NCBI GenBank assembly: GCA_003140275.1
Contig: PLJQ01000071.1
Span: 5,539-33,234 of the forward strand
DNA from: Limisphaerales bacterium
GTDB lineage: Bacteria > Verrucomicrobiota > Verrucomicrobiia > Limisphaerales > PALSA-1396
Length of the DNA stretch: 27,696 bases
Direction: 5' to 3'
How positions within the stretch are numbered: the stretch's first letter is position 1; every line of letters starts with the position of its first letter. The translations under genes and the position numbers were made by a program. Under the pieces are notes generated by a model. That model had not been told where the DNA came from. It saw only the letters and a list, made by a program, of their open reading frames with translations, and made no database searches. Positions 13,742-23,729 of the stretch are shown here, in pieces.

Positions 13742-16312
13742 ATGATTGCCTCTGCTCTGAAAGCTGCCGATTCCAACACTCCTATCCCGGCAACGCCGCC
13801 CGGCGTGCGCATAACCACACTCGACAACGGCCTCGCCATCATCGTGCGGGAAGACCACAGCGCGCCGGTGGTTTCCGCGCAAGCCTGGTGCAACGCCGGC
13901 AGCGTCAACGAAGGCAAATGGTTGGGAGCGGGCATGTCGCACGTCCTCGAACACATGCTCTTCAAAGGCACGACGACACGCGGCGCGGGACGCATCGACC
14001 AGGAAGTGCAGGACGCCGGCGGATACATGAACGCTTACACGTCGTTCGACCGGACGGTTTATCACATCGACGTGCCAAACACCGGCGCAAAGGTCGCCAT
14101 CGATATTCTTTGCGACATCATGCAGAACGCCACCCTGCCCGCCGAGGAAATGGCCAAGGAAAAACAAGTCATCCTCCGCGAGATGGACATGAACCTGGAT
14201 GATCCCGGCCGCCGATCCAGCCGCCGGCTGTTCGAAACCGCTTACACTAAAAGTCCGTACCGCTTTACCGTCATCGGCTACCCGGACATTTACAACGAAC
14301 TGAAACCAGACGACATCCTTGCCTATTACCGGGAAAAATATGTTCCCAACAACATCTTCTACATCGTCGCCGGCGACATAAAAACGAACGGAGTTGTCGC
14401 GCAGATCAAAAAGGCCTACGAAAAGACCAAAGCCAGGTCGCTTCCACCGGCCGTTCTTCCCGAAGAACCGAAACAAACCGCGCCCCGCGAAGTCATCGAG
14501 GAAGCGCCCATCGAACTCGGCCACTTCCATTTTAGCTGGCACATTCCGGATATTCGTCATCGCGACATTCCCGCGCTCGACGTGCTGGCAACATTGCTCG
14601 GCAACGGCCGCAGTGCGCGTCTTTACCGGCAAGTGCGCGAGAAACAGGGCCTCGTTAATTCGGTTGATGCCTGGACCTACAACCCTGGCGCTTCCGGTCT
14701 GTTCGGCCTGAGCGCCGTCGTTGATGCGGACAAATTCACCGCCGCGCGCAACGCCGTGCTGGCGGAGGTTGAAAAGATGAAGGAGAAACCGGTCTCCACC
14801 GGGGAACTCTCCAAAGCGGTCAAACAATTTACCGCCGGCACGCTGGCCACCCGCAAAACCATGGCCGGACAGGCGCAGGACCTCGGCGGCAATTGGCTGG
14901 CGGCGAGTGACCTGAACTTTTCGGAACGGTACCTCGCCGCCGTGAAACGGCTCACGCCCGCCGATCTCCAGCGGGTCGCCCGTGAATACCTCACCACGGA
15001 AAACCGCACACTCTACGCTCTGTTGCCCGCCGGCACCGCGCCCAAACATACTGAAGCCGCTGAACAATCCACTGAGTGCGCGATCAAAAAAATCGAACTG
15101 CCCAACGGACTACGATTGCTCGTCAAGGAGAATCATCGCCTCCCGTTCGTGGAATTTCGCGCCGTCTTCAAAGGCGGCGTGCTGGCCGAAGTCCCGGCGA
15201 ACAATGGCCTGACCCAGTTGACTGGCAAGTTGCTGCTCAAAGGCACCAAGACCCGGTCGGCGGAGGACATCGCCACGGAAATCGAAACTCTGGGCGGCAG
15301 CATCGACAGTTACGGCGGCAATAACAGCTTTGGCGTGAACGCAGAAATTTTGAGCGATGATTTTATCACCGGCCTAAATCTCCTGGCCGACGTGTTGTTG
15401 AACCCGACCTTTCCCGCGCCCGCGCTCGAACGCGAGCGGCAAATTCAATTGGCCGGCATCAAAGCGCAGCGCGATCAATTGCTTCAAAGCGCCGCCAAAG
15501 CGATGCGCCGCGCCCTTTTCGGCGACGCCGGCTACGGACTCGACGCGCTCGGCACAGAAAAAAGCGTCCAAAAAATTCATGTGAACAACCTTCGTGCGTT
15601 CCACAGTAAAATGGTTACGCCCAACAACTGTGTGCTCGCGATTTACGGCGATGTCAAAACCAGCGAAGTCAAAACCGCCGTCGAAAAAGTGTTTGCCAAA
15701 TGGAAAAAAGGCGGCGAGGTGCTGGCTGAATTGCCAAAGAGCCAGCCGCTCAAGAAAATCAAACGCGTCGGCGAAACCCGCGACAAGAAACAGGCGGTGT
15801 TGCTGATCGGTTTTCCTGGCGCGACGCTCCACGATTCCGACCGCTACGCGCTTGAACTGCTGCAGGAAGCCTGCAGCGACCTCGGTTCGCGATTATTCCT
15901 CCGTATCCGCGAAAAACTTGGCCTGGCGTATTACGTCGGCGCTCAGAACTTTGTCGGGCTTGCCCCCGGCTATTTCGCCTTCTACGTCGGCACCGAGCCG
16001 GCCAAAGTCGGGCAGGTTGAACAGGAGTTGTTGAAGGAAGCGGAGTTGTTGCGCGCCGAAGGCTTGACCGAGGAGGAACTCAACCGCTCCAAAGCCAAGA
16101 TCATCGGCCAGAAAAAAATCGCCCGGCAGGACTTGGGCGGACTCGCCATGACCACTGCGCTCGATGAACTCTACGGTCTCGGCTACGCCAACAGCGACAA
16201 CGAAGACGCCAAATACGAAGCCGTCACCCTCGAGCAAATCAAAGCTGTCGCAAAAAAATATCTGAAGCTGGATGCCTTGGTCATTTCGGTGGTTAAGCCG
16301 GAGAAACCATGA
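13742..16312 (+). CDS. M16-family zinc peptidase, two peptidase units fused
   Basis: At 856 residues this is a tandem fusion of two M16 units, each with a peptidase-like and a second domain. The N-terminal unit has the inverted zinc motif HVLEH (His67, Glu70, His71) and then the conserved stretch GGYMNAYTSFDRTVYHIDVP; the distal Glu follows in EMAKEKQVILREMDM. The second unit, from about residue 448, aligns in layout (LPNGLRLLVKENHRLPFVEFRAVFKGG) but has LTQLTGKLL where HxxEH would be. It is therefore the non-catalytic half, as in two-chain processing peptidases. The catalytic R/Y region of the second half is present (LGLAYYVGAQNF). No signal peptide is visible at this start, so cytosolic action on short peptides is likely unless an upstream start was missed. 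Confidence 0.93.
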   Translation: MIASALKAADSNTPIPATPPGVRITTLDNGLAIIVREDHSAPVVSAQAWCNAGSVNEGKWLGAGMSHVLEHMLFKGTTTRGAGRIDQEVQDAGGYMNAYTSFDRTVYHIDVPNTGAKVAIDILCDIMQNATLPAEEMAKEKQVILREMDMNLDDPGRRSSRRLFETAYTKSPYRFTVIGYPDIYNELKPDDILAYYREKYVPNNIFYIVAGDIKTNGVVAQIKKAYEKTKARSLPPAVLPEEPKQTAPREVIEEAPIELGHFHFSWHIPDIRHRDIPALDVLATLLGNGRSARLYRQVREKQGLVNSVDAWTYNPGASGLFGLSAVVDADKFTAARNAVLAEVEKMKEKPVSTGELSKAVKQFTAGTLATRKTMAGQAQDLGGNWLAASDLNFSERYLAAVKRLTPADLQRVAREYLTTENRTLYALLPAGTAPKHTEAAEQSTECAIKKIELPNGLRLLVKENHRLPFVEFRAVFKGGVLAEVPANNGLTQLTGKLLLKGTKTRSAEDIATEIETLGGSIDSYGGNNSFGVNAEILSDDFITGLNLLADVLLNPTFPAPALERERQIQLAGIKAQRDQLLQSAAKAMRRALFGDAGYGLDALGTEKSVQKIHVNNLRAFHSKMVTPNNCVLAIYGDVKTSEVKTAVEKVFAKWKKGGEVLAELPKSQPLKKIKRVGETRDKKQAVLLIGFPGATLHDSDRYALELLQEACSDLGSRLFLRIREKLGLAYYVGAQNFVGLAPGYFAFYVGTEPAKVGQVEQELLKEAELLRAEGLTEEELNRSKAKIIGQKKIARQDLGGLAMTTALDELYGLGYANSDNEDAKYEAVTLEQIKAVAKKYLKLDALVISVVKPEKP

Positions 16313-16390
16313 CTTGAACGGCTGAAAATGGTAATGTCCTCCGTTGGAGAAGCTGCCGCAGGAAATCAACCTCGGTAAAAGCCGTTTTCA

Positions 16391-16405
16391 CTCGACTTCT
16401 TCGAG
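16391..16405. other. Small hairpin just before the amidotransferase gene
   Basis: CTCGA-CTTCT-TCGAG forms a 5-base stem with a 5-base loop, ending 5 bases before the TTG at 16411. It lacks a T-run and may be chance or a translation-affecting hairpin. It makes TTG 16411 a poor start. Confidence 0.25.
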
Positions 16406-16410
16406 CAACC

Positions 16411-17184
16411 TTGAAAGATTCAGCACCCGTGGTTGCCGACCGAAAAACCAGTTTGAAGCCCAAACGGGTGCTTCTGATCAACGCAGTCAAATGGTCGGAT
16501 GCTTACTCGAAGGACAATCCTTCCTGCGATGTCGGCAACTGGTTTATTCGCTGGTTCAAGCAGCTGCCGGGCGTTTCCCAGGCCGTCGTCGATGCCGAGG
16601 ACGACTTCATGGACGTCGTCCACAACGAGACGGATGGCATCATCATCAGCGGCTCGCCGCGCGACGCGTGGAATGACGATCCGGTGAATGAAAAGCTTTG
16701 CAGTCTGATCCAAGAATGTGGCGATCGGAAGATTCCGGTTCTGGGAGTTTGTTATGGGCATCAGGTTTTGGGTCGCGCGCTGGGCGGCCAAGTTGGACGG
16801 CATCCGCAGGGGTTGGAACTGGGCAACACGCCGGTGGAACTGACTGCCACCGGTTTGAATTTTCCCTTGTTCGCCGGTTTTCCAAAACGATTTGATGTGC
16901 TCAACAGTCACGCGGACGCAGTGTTGACGTTGCCGCCTCAATGCGAGTTGCTGGCCACCGGTAGTTTTACTCAAGTGCAGGCCTTTCATCACAACGGTTT
17001 GTTGATGGGCGTCCAATTTCATCCGGAGACCGATCCCGATACGCTGCGGTTTATCTGGAGCGGGCGGCGCGAAACGTGGCGAACAAAAGTTAATTTCGAT
17101 CTTGATCAACGGCTCGCTTCGCTGCAACCCGCGCCTCATGCCGCGAAAGTGCTGGAAAATTTTGTGAACCATTTCATTCCATGA
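16411..17184 (+). CDS. Class I glutamine amidotransferase-like hydrolase
   Basis: This is a stand-alone class I (triad) amidotransferase domain of about 257 residues. The nucleophile is Cys114 in PVLGVCYGHQVLGRALGG, and the partners are His204 and Glu206 in MGVQFHPETD, numbered from the TTG at 16411. Such stand-alone domains hydrolyse glutamine or gamma-glutamyl amides. Given the neighbours, removal of glutamate from a gamma-glutamyl product is the likely job, as PuuD does in the putrescine pathway, although the motifs here are closer to GMP-synthase-type domains than to PuuD. The start is uncertain: TTG 16411, GTG 16429 and TTG 16453 are all in frame before the core (RVLLINAVKWSD). The stop overlaps the next gene's ATG (ATGA). 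Confidence 0.87.
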   Translation: MKDSAPVVADRKTSLKPKRVLLINAVKWSDAYSKDNPSCDVGNWFIRWFKQLPGVSQAVVDAEDDFMDVVHNETDGIIISGSPRDAWNDDPVNEKLCSLIQECGDRKIPVLGVCYGHQVLGRALGGQVGRHPQGLELGNTPVELTATGLNFPLFAGFPKRFDVLNSHADAVLTLPPQCELLATGSFTQVQAFHHNGLLMGVQFHPETDPDTLRFIWSGRRETWRTKVNFDLDQRLASLQPAPHAAKVLENFVNHFIP

Positions 17185-18341
17185 ACCAACCAATCACCAC
17201 TTTTTCCTTTCCCACCACCACCCTGTTTGGCGCCGGCTCCATCGCAGAACTTACGGCGCGTCTTCGCCAGATGAACGTCAATCGGCCATTGGTCGTCACC
17301 GATCCCGGCGTCGTCAAGACCGAAGCATTCAATCTGCTGAAGCAGGCGTTGGGCGAGAAGACGCAGGGCCACGCTTGGTATCTCTACAGCGGCGTCCACC
17401 CGAACCCCGTGGAGAACGACGTGGTAGAAGGCGCGGCGGCGTATCGCGACGGGCGTTGCGATGGCGTGATTGCGTTCGGTGGTGGCAGCGCACTGGACGT
17501 GGGGAAGGCGATCCGTCTGTTGATCAAACGACCCGATTTGCAACTCGACAAATTTAATTACCAGGACGATTGGAGCAATCTCGCGCCCTGCGTTTGCATT
17601 CCCACGACGGCGGGCACGGGCAGCGAAGTCGGTCGCAGTTCGGTCATCACGCTGCCCGCCACCAAACGGAAAGCGGTTCTATTTCATCCGGCATTACTGG
17701 CGAAACTGGTCATTCTGGATGCGGAACTGACTCGCGGATTGCCACCCAGGTTGACGGCGGCGACCGGCATTGATGCTTTGACGCATTGCATCGAATCGTT
17801 CACCTGCCCCGTGTTTCATCCGATGTGCGACGGCATCGCGCTGGAGGGAATTCATTTGACAGTGGACGCCCTGCCCCACGCTTACCACGACGGCAACGAT
17901 CTCGACGCGCGTGGAAAAATGCTCATGGCGGCGGCGATGGGAGCAGTGGCGTTTCAAAAAGACCTCGGCACCACGCATTCGCTGGCGCATCCGCTCTCCA
18001 CGCTCTGCGGCCTGCATCATGGCACCGCCAATGCGTTGTGTCTGCCGTTCGTAATGGAATTGAATGCGGAGCGGAAACCAGGATTGTACCGGCGCGTCGG
18101 ACTCGCCTGCGATTTGGATGTTGTCAAAGCTACGGACGCCGAGGCCGATCTAGTCACGATCAACTTCATCCGCCAATTCATCATTGATCTTGGTTTACAC
18201 TTGGGCCTGCGCGCCTACGGCGTCAGCGAAACGCTGCTGGAGGCTCTGACCGAACAGGCCTTCCAAGACCCTTGTCATCGCACCAATCCCGTCCCCGTCA
18301 CCGCTGCGGACTTGCGCGCTCTGTATCTGGCTGCATTATGA
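17181..18341 (+). CDS. Iron-type (group III) alcohol dehydrogenase
   Basis: This is an NAD(P)-dependent dehydrogenase of the Fe-ADH fold, 386 residues. The N-terminal nucleotide domain carries FGAGSIAEL, the HPNPVENDVVEG segment and the GGGSALDVGKAI loop, then PTTAGTGSEVGRSSVI. The C-terminal helical domain carries the metal ligands in TGIDALTHCIESF (Asp, His), THSLAHPLSTL (His) and LHHGTANALCLP (His), so the metal site is complete. It overlaps the preceding stop and the following start by ATGA, showing translational coupling. In the operon it would oxidise an alcohol to the aldehyde used by the next gene product; a gamma-glutamylated amino alcohol is my inferred substrate. Confidence 0.93.
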   Translation: MNQPITTFSFPTTTLFGAGSIAELTARLRQMNVNRPLVVTDPGVVKTEAFNLLKQALGEKTQGHAWYLYSGVHPNPVENDVVEGAAAYRDGRCDGVIAFGGGSALDVGKAIRLLIKRPDLQLDKFNYQDDWSNLAPCVCIPTTAGTGSEVGRSSVITLPATKRKAVLFHPALLAKLVILDAELTRGLPPRLTAATGIDALTHCIESFTCPVFHPMCDGIALEGIHLTVDALPHAYHDGNDLDARGKMLMAAAMGAVAFQKDLGTTHSLAHPLSTLCGLHHGTANALCLPFVMELNAERKPGLYRRVGLACDLDVVKATDAEADLVTINFIRQFIIDLGLHLGLRAYGVSETLLEALTEQAFQDPCHRTNPVPVTAADLRALYLAAL

Positions 18342-19771
18342 ACGAATTCCCCACGCAACTTTTTATCAATGGCGAACTGAAAAACAGTTCAACCGGCAAA
18401 CGCCTCACCCTGGTCGATCCCGCAACGGAGACCGTTTTCACGGACGTTGCCGCGGCGAGCGTTAACGATCTTAACAACGCCATCGCAGGCGCGCACCAGG
18501 CTTTCCTCAAAGGTTGGCGGGATTTGCCGCCGGGAAAACGCTCCGAGATTCTGTTCAACGTGGCGCGTCGCCTGCGGGAAAACTGCGAGCGACTGGCGCA
18601 GCTCGAATGTCACAATATCGGCAAACCGATCAGCGACGCACGCGACGAAGTAATGCTCGGCGCACGCGTGTTTGAATTTTACGCCGGAGCGATCACAAAG
18701 TTTTACGGCCAAACGATCCCGGTGGCGCGCGGCGGATTTGATTTCACTTTGCGCCAGCCGATGGGAGTGGTCGCCGCGATTGTGCCCTGGAATTTTCCAT
18801 TTCCAATTGCCTGCTGGAAAGCCGCGCCTGCACTCGCCGCCGGCAATTGTGTCGTGCTCAAGCCGGCCTCCCAGTCCCCGCTGACCGCCATTTTACTCGG
18901 CCAACTCGCGCACGAAGCGGGACTGCCGGCAGGCGTGTTGCAGGTGTTAACCGGCTCCGGCGGCGAAATCGGAGACGCCCTGGTGCAACATCCGCGCGTG
19001 CGTAAAATTTCTTTTACCGGCTCAACAGCCGTCGGCGCGCGATTGATGGAACTGGCCGCGCGGGATTTGAAACGCGTGTCGTCGGAACTGGGCGGCAAGT
19101 CGCCAAACATTGTGTTCGCCGACGCGGATTGGCAACGCGCGGCGGCGGAATCGCCAATGAGCGTGTTTGCCAACACGGGTCAGGATTGTTGCGCGCGGAG
19201 CCGGATGTTTATCGAGCGGACGATATTCGACAACTTTGTCGAGCTATTCATTGCGACGACGAAAAAACTCAAGGTCGGCGAACCGTCGAAAGCGGAAACG
19301 CAAATCGGCCCGCTGGTATCGGCGAGCCAGCGAGATGTAGCCGAACAATTCATTCACGAAGCGAAAGCGGCGGGTCGCAAAATCGCTGCCGGCGGCAATC
19401 GTCCGTCGCCCAAGGGGTTTTACCTCGAACCTACGGTGTTGCTGGAGGTCGAACCGCACGACCGGGTCTGGCGCGAGGAGGTTTTTGGTCCGTTGGTTTG
19501 CCTGCGTCCTTTCGACGATGAAGCGGCGATGATCGACGAAGTCAATGATTCGCCCTATGGTTTAAGCGGGTCAATCTGGACGAATAACCTGCGGCGCGCG
19601 CTCCGGGTTTCACGCCTGGTCGAAAGCGGCGTGCTCAGCATCAACAGTCATTCGAGCGTCCACGTCGAAGCCCCGTTCGGTGGTTACAAACAAAGCGGGA
19701 TCGGGCGCGACCTGGGCATGAATGCGATGGAAGGTTACACGGAACTCAAAAACGTTTACGTTGCGGAGTGA
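18338..19771 (+). CDS. Aldehyde dehydrogenase (NAD(P)+)
   Basis: This is a standard ALDH-superfamily enzyme of 477 residues from the ATG at 18338, chosen because it overlaps the preceding stop as ATGA; the frame is open further upstream. Visible are VPWNFPFPIACWKAAPALAA with the transition-state Asn, the Lys of VVLKPAS, the cofactor loop FTGSTAVGARL, the general base Glu in SSELGGKSPNIVF, and the catalytic Cys in NTGQDCCARSR. The C-terminal EEVFGPLVCLRPF and FGGYKQSGIGRDLG are also present. It resembles the gamma-aminobutyraldehyde/betaine-aldehyde group (PuuC-like). In this operon it would turn the aldehyde made by the iron dehydrogenase into the acid. Confidence 0.94.
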   Translation: MNEFPTQLFINGELKNSSTGKRLTLVDPATETVFTDVAAASVNDLNNAIAGAHQAFLKGWRDLPPGKRSEILFNVARRLRENCERLAQLECHNIGKPISDARDEVMLGARVFEFYAGAITKFYGQTIPVARGGFDFTLRQPMGVVAAIVPWNFPFPIACWKAAPALAAGNCVVLKPASQSPLTAILLGQLAHEAGLPAGVLQVLTGSGGEIGDALVQHPRVRKISFTGSTAVGARLMELAARDLKRVSSELGGKSPNIVFADADWQRAAAESPMSVFANTGQDCCARSRMFIERTIFDNFVELFIATTKKLKVGEPSKAETQIGPLVSASQRDVAEQFIHEAKAAGRKIAAGGNRPSPKGFYLEPTVLLEVEPHDRVWREEVFGPLVCLRPFDDEAAMIDEVNDSPYGLSGSIWTNNLRRALRVSRLVESGVLSINSHSSVHVEAPFGGYKQSGIGRDLGMNAMEGYTELKNVYVAE

Positions 19772-19776
19772 ATCCT

Positions 19777-21123
19777 ATGAATGTTCAGTCCCTCAAAGCC
19801 AAAATCAAAAGCGGCGCGATTGACACGGTGATCGTTGCCTGCCCCGATGTCTTTGGCCGGCTGGTGGGCAAACGTTTCACCGGCAAGTTCTTTCTCGACC
19901 AGATCGTGAAAAACAGCACGCACGGTTGTAATTATCTACTAACGGTCAATATCGAGATGGACCCGATGGACGGTTTCAAGCTGGCCAACTGGGACAAGGG
20001 CTTCGGCGATTACGAGATTCGACCCGACCTGGCCACGTTGCGCGTGCTCCCCTGGCAACCAGGCACCGCGCTGGTCTTGTGCGATTTCCTTCATCACGAC
20101 GGCAAGTTCGTCGCCGAAGCGCCGCGTTCAGTTCTGCGACGGCAACTTGACACCATTTCAAAACGAAAACTCACTTGTTACATCGCCGGCGAACTGGAGT
20201 TTTTCCTCTTCAACACATCCTATCACGACGCTTTTGCTTCGAATTATCAAACCCTGCCGCCCTCAAGTGATTATCGGATTGATTATCACATCCAGCAGCC
20301 GACGCAGGATGAGCCGATCATGCGCGCGGTTCGCAATCAAATGGCGATGGCCCGAGTGCCGGTGGAATCGAGCAAGGGCGAGTGGGGACGCGGTCAGCAC
20401 GAGATCAATTTCATTTACGATCAGCCGCTAACGATGGCTGACATGCACGTGGTCTTCAAGCACGGCGTGAAGGAAATCGCCCAGCAACACGGCAAGGCCG
20501 TGACGTTCATGCCCAAGTATTCCGCGCACGACGCCGGCAACAGTTGCCACATCCACGTCAGCATCTGGCAGGGCGGCAAAAATCTTTTCTGGGACGCCAA
20601 ACGCGGCGGCGGATCGAAATTCTATCGCCAGTTTCTTGGCGGGCTGATGAAATATTCGCCGGAGCTTTGTTATTTCTTTGCGCCGACGATCAACGCCTAC
20701 AAGCGCTACCAATCGGCCAGTTGGGCGCCGACCAAGATGGCCTGGGCGCATGACAATCGCACGGTGGGCTTTCGCGTCGTCGGGCACGGTAATTCATTTC
20801 GCATCGAGAACCGCATGCCGGGTGCCGACGCAAATCCCTATCTGGCGTTTGCCGCGACATTGGTTGCCGGCATGGCGGGGGTGGCGGAAGGACTGGATTG
20901 CGGCGAAGTCTATGAGGGGAACGCCTATATTGATCCCAAGCTAAAAAGTCTGCCGAAGTCACTGCGGGATGCGACCGAGCTTTTAGATCGCAGTCGAGTG
21001 GCGAGGGCAGCGCTGGGCGATGACGTGGTCGATTTCTACGTCCACACGGCGCGGTTGGAAGCGCAAGCCTTTAGCGACGCGGTCACGGATTGGGAACGCA
21101 TCCGTTATTTTGAACGAATTTAA
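19777..21123 (+). CDS. Glutamine-synthetase-family gamma-glutamyl ligase (GlnA4/PuuA-like)
   Basis: This is a glutamine-synthetase-fold ATP-dependent ligase of 448 residues. Seen are the metal/ATP site GELEFFLF, SSKGEWGRGQHEINF, the GNSCHIHVSIW nucleotide motif, YKRYQSASWAPTKMAW and DNRTVGFRVV, and the glutamate-site GNSFRIENRMPGADANPYLA. Sequence style and the operon fit the ligases that attach the gamma-carboxyl of glutamate to an amine (PuuA, or GlnA4 for ethanolamine) better than ammonia-using glutamine synthetase. I chose the ATG at 19777 because GGAG at 19765-19768 sits 8 bases before it; a GTG at 19768 overlapping the previous stop is the alternative. The amine substrate is not known from sequence. 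Confidence 0.88.
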   Translation: MNVQSLKAKIKSGAIDTVIVACPDVFGRLVGKRFTGKFFLDQIVKNSTHGCNYLLTVNIEMDPMDGFKLANWDKGFGDYEIRPDLATLRVLPWQPGTALVLCDFLHHDGKFVAEAPRSVLRRQLDTISKRKLTCYIAGELEFFLFNTSYHDAFASNYQTLPPSSDYRIDYHIQQPTQDEPIMRAVRNQMAMARVPVESSKGEWGRGQHEINFIYDQPLTMADMHVVFKHGVKEIAQQHGKAVTFMPKYSAHDAGNSCHIHVSIWQGGKNLFWDAKRGGGSKFYRQFLGGLMKYSPELCYFFAPTINAYKRYQSASWAPTKMAWAHDNRTVGFRVVGHGNSFRIENRMPGADANPYLAFAATLVAGMAGVAEGLDCGEVYEGNAYIDPKLKSLPKSLRDATELLDRSRVARAALGDDVVDFYVHTARLEAQAFSDAVTDWERIRYFERI

Positions 21124-21171
21124 GCGCAGGATGGGACCTTGTTCGACCGATTTTGTCAGACTACTTGCTTG

Positions 21172-21536
21172 TCATCGCTTGGCCTGCTGAAGAAACGCCT
21201 TTGCATCTATCAGGGCGTGGGCGTTGAAATCGCTTAACTGAATCTCACTGCTCAGTCCAGAAAGGGTAGAGACGTGATTATCCAAATCCTGGATCAATAG
21301 ACGCTAGGCCGTCGCAACGTCATTACTACCCAACAAAGTGAGCACCCGCATGTCTTTCAAGGCGTGCAGAACTGTTTGGTCTGGATAAAGTCTCGCAAGC
21401 TCTCTCGTGTTCGCGGCCTGCTGCGCTGTCTGCTCGCTTTCTTTCGTGGAGCCACGCTGATGCCCACACCACTAACTGACCATCCGGTACCAAATCCAAG
21501 AGTCAAAGTCAGGAGGATGAGAACAGTATTCTTCAT
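21172..21536 (-). pseudogene. Decayed gene of a small membrane-anchored or secreted protein
   Basis: The ATG at 21536 starts MKNTVLILLTLTLGFGTGW, a signal or anchor sequence. After about 25 codons the protein-like sequence continues in another frame: HQRGSTKESEQTAQQAANTR, ELARLYPDQTVLHALKDMRV and LTLLGSNDVATA. That frame is then broken by an amber codon at 21304-21306 and goes on RLLIQDLDNHVSTLSGLSSE to a stop at 21172. Rejoining the two frames gives a coherent helical protein of about 120 residues, so there is one frameshift and one nonsense change. The family is not recognised. Confidence 0.6.
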
Positions 21537-21679
21537 AGCGATGTAGAGGGAAGAATTTCCAGGAGATTTTCCGGGCATGAGTTGACGTTACATGCATGAA
21601 AGCGGGCGGTCAAGCCCCATTATCACTACAACAGATGCGGGGTTCTTCGCTTCAAATCAATTGCGTTGCACCCGCCAAC

Positions 21680-22612
21680 TCATCGCACTGCTTTGTCCGT
21701 CCATTCCTTATGTGATCCCTCGACACGCAATGGGCCGGCAATTTCTTTCTCGTCGCGAACGACGACATAGGCATCGGCGCCTTTAACACTTTTCCAGCGG
21801 AGTCGCGCGAGTCCTTTGGCTTTCGTGGCGGGTGAAGCAACCGTGCGACGACCTTGGACGCCCACGGCAATGATCGCATACTGATGTTCACCCGTGCCAT
21901 CGTCGCTTACCACCGTGGGAGCAGCGGGGGTCGGAATCGTCGCTTGAAGTATTTCGCCTCCCCAAAGTTGGAGAACTTCCTTGGGATAAGGCAATCCGCC
22001 CCCGCCAAAGCCGCCGCCACCGAGGGACATCATCCCCTGTCCGATCAGCGCATCGGTCAGCGGCTCGTGGTGCCGTGGCCGGTAGGTTTGAAAGCGAAGC
22101 CGTCCGGGATGGCTTCCACCCGTCCACTCTTTGAGCGGTATTTCGGATGGCTCAAGGCCCTCGCCCTGGATGATCGCCATTTGTCGCCACGCGCCATCGA
22201 TCCAGACGTTCCATGAGATATGGCCGGGCGCGCGGCGCAGGCTGCCGTCCCGCTCGAGGGCGTGAAAACGGTCGTCGAATGGATCGTCAATCTCTCCCTT
22301 GATCAGCCGGCTGCGGACCCAAAGGCCGCCGACGCCCTCCCCAACCGGACGCGCGTAGATGCCCCGGGGAATTTGATGCGCTTCAAATCCCTTTTCCCAA
22401 GGCTGGCCGGTGTCGGACACGATCAATTCCTTCCTCACGATCAGCCGTTCGACATCGATTTGTTTTTTGAGTTTGCTATTGTCCTCCTCCAACCCCGTGA
22501 CTCTCTTTTTCAACGCTTCGACGTCGCGTTTGAGCGCATCGAGGTTTTCATCGGCGAAGACGGCACCGGCAAATAGCAAAGAAGTAGAGATAAGCAGAAT
22601 GATGGGTTTCAT
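21680..22612 (-). CDS. Secreted coiled-coil protein with C-terminal FnIII-like domain
   Basis: I start at the ATG at 22612 (MKPIILLISTSLLFAGAVFA), which gives a clean signal peptide; the open frame continues to 22666. After the signal comes a short coiled coil (LDALKRDVEALKKRVTGLEEDNSKLKKQI, residues about 22-50). A middle domain of about 150 residues follows, rich in Trp and Arg and containing ISWNVWIDGAWRQMAIIQGE. A glycine-rich linker (GGGGFGGGGL) leads to a C-terminal beta domain with W..V.GADAYVVVRD, the pattern of a fibronectin type III fold. The coiled coil may trimerise the protein, like a phage tail or adhesin stalk. The family is not recognised and the function is unknown. Confidence 0.75.
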   Translation of the reverse strand: MKPIILLISTSLLFAGAVFADENLDALKRDVEALKKRVTGLEEDNSKLKKQIDVERLIVRKELIVSDTGQPWEKGFEAHQIPRGIYARPVGEGVGGLWVRSRLIKGEIDDPFDDRFHALERDGSLRRAPGHISWNVWIDGAWRQMAIIQGEGLEPSEIPLKEWTGGSHPGRLRFQTYRPRHHEPLTDALIGQGMMSLGGGGFGGGGLPYPKEVLQLWGGEILQATIPTPAAPTVVSDDGTGEHQYAIIAVGVQGRRTVASPATKAKGLARLRWKSVKGADAYVVVRDEKEIAGPLRVEGSHKEWTDKAVR

Positions 22613-22874
22613 ATTTGGAGGCGTTTTAGTAATGGTCATGCACGTGATCATGTCACAACGGAACATGGCCGCAACTCCAGGATCCCGGCCTTCATTCTCG
22701 AGGCGGCAACAGCTTCCACTGTGCGGCAGCCTGAAGGCTGCGTTCCAGTCGCGCGGAAGAAATCCCCGCGTGGCGCGGTGGAGAGTGTGCCAGATTCATC
22801 GCGACATTGACATGGAGGCGTTGAAGTGCGAAGCATCCTGTCATTCACAGACCGGGGTTGCCTTCAGTTTGCGT

Positions 22875-23707
<833 letters not shown>

Positions 23708-23729
23708 ACCATTGCACCCTGCAAACTGA

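Noticed and set aside
13733..15067. 444-residue minus-strand open frame over the M16 peptidase
   Set aside because: Antisense shadow of a high-GC gene whose sense frame carries all the catalytic motifs.
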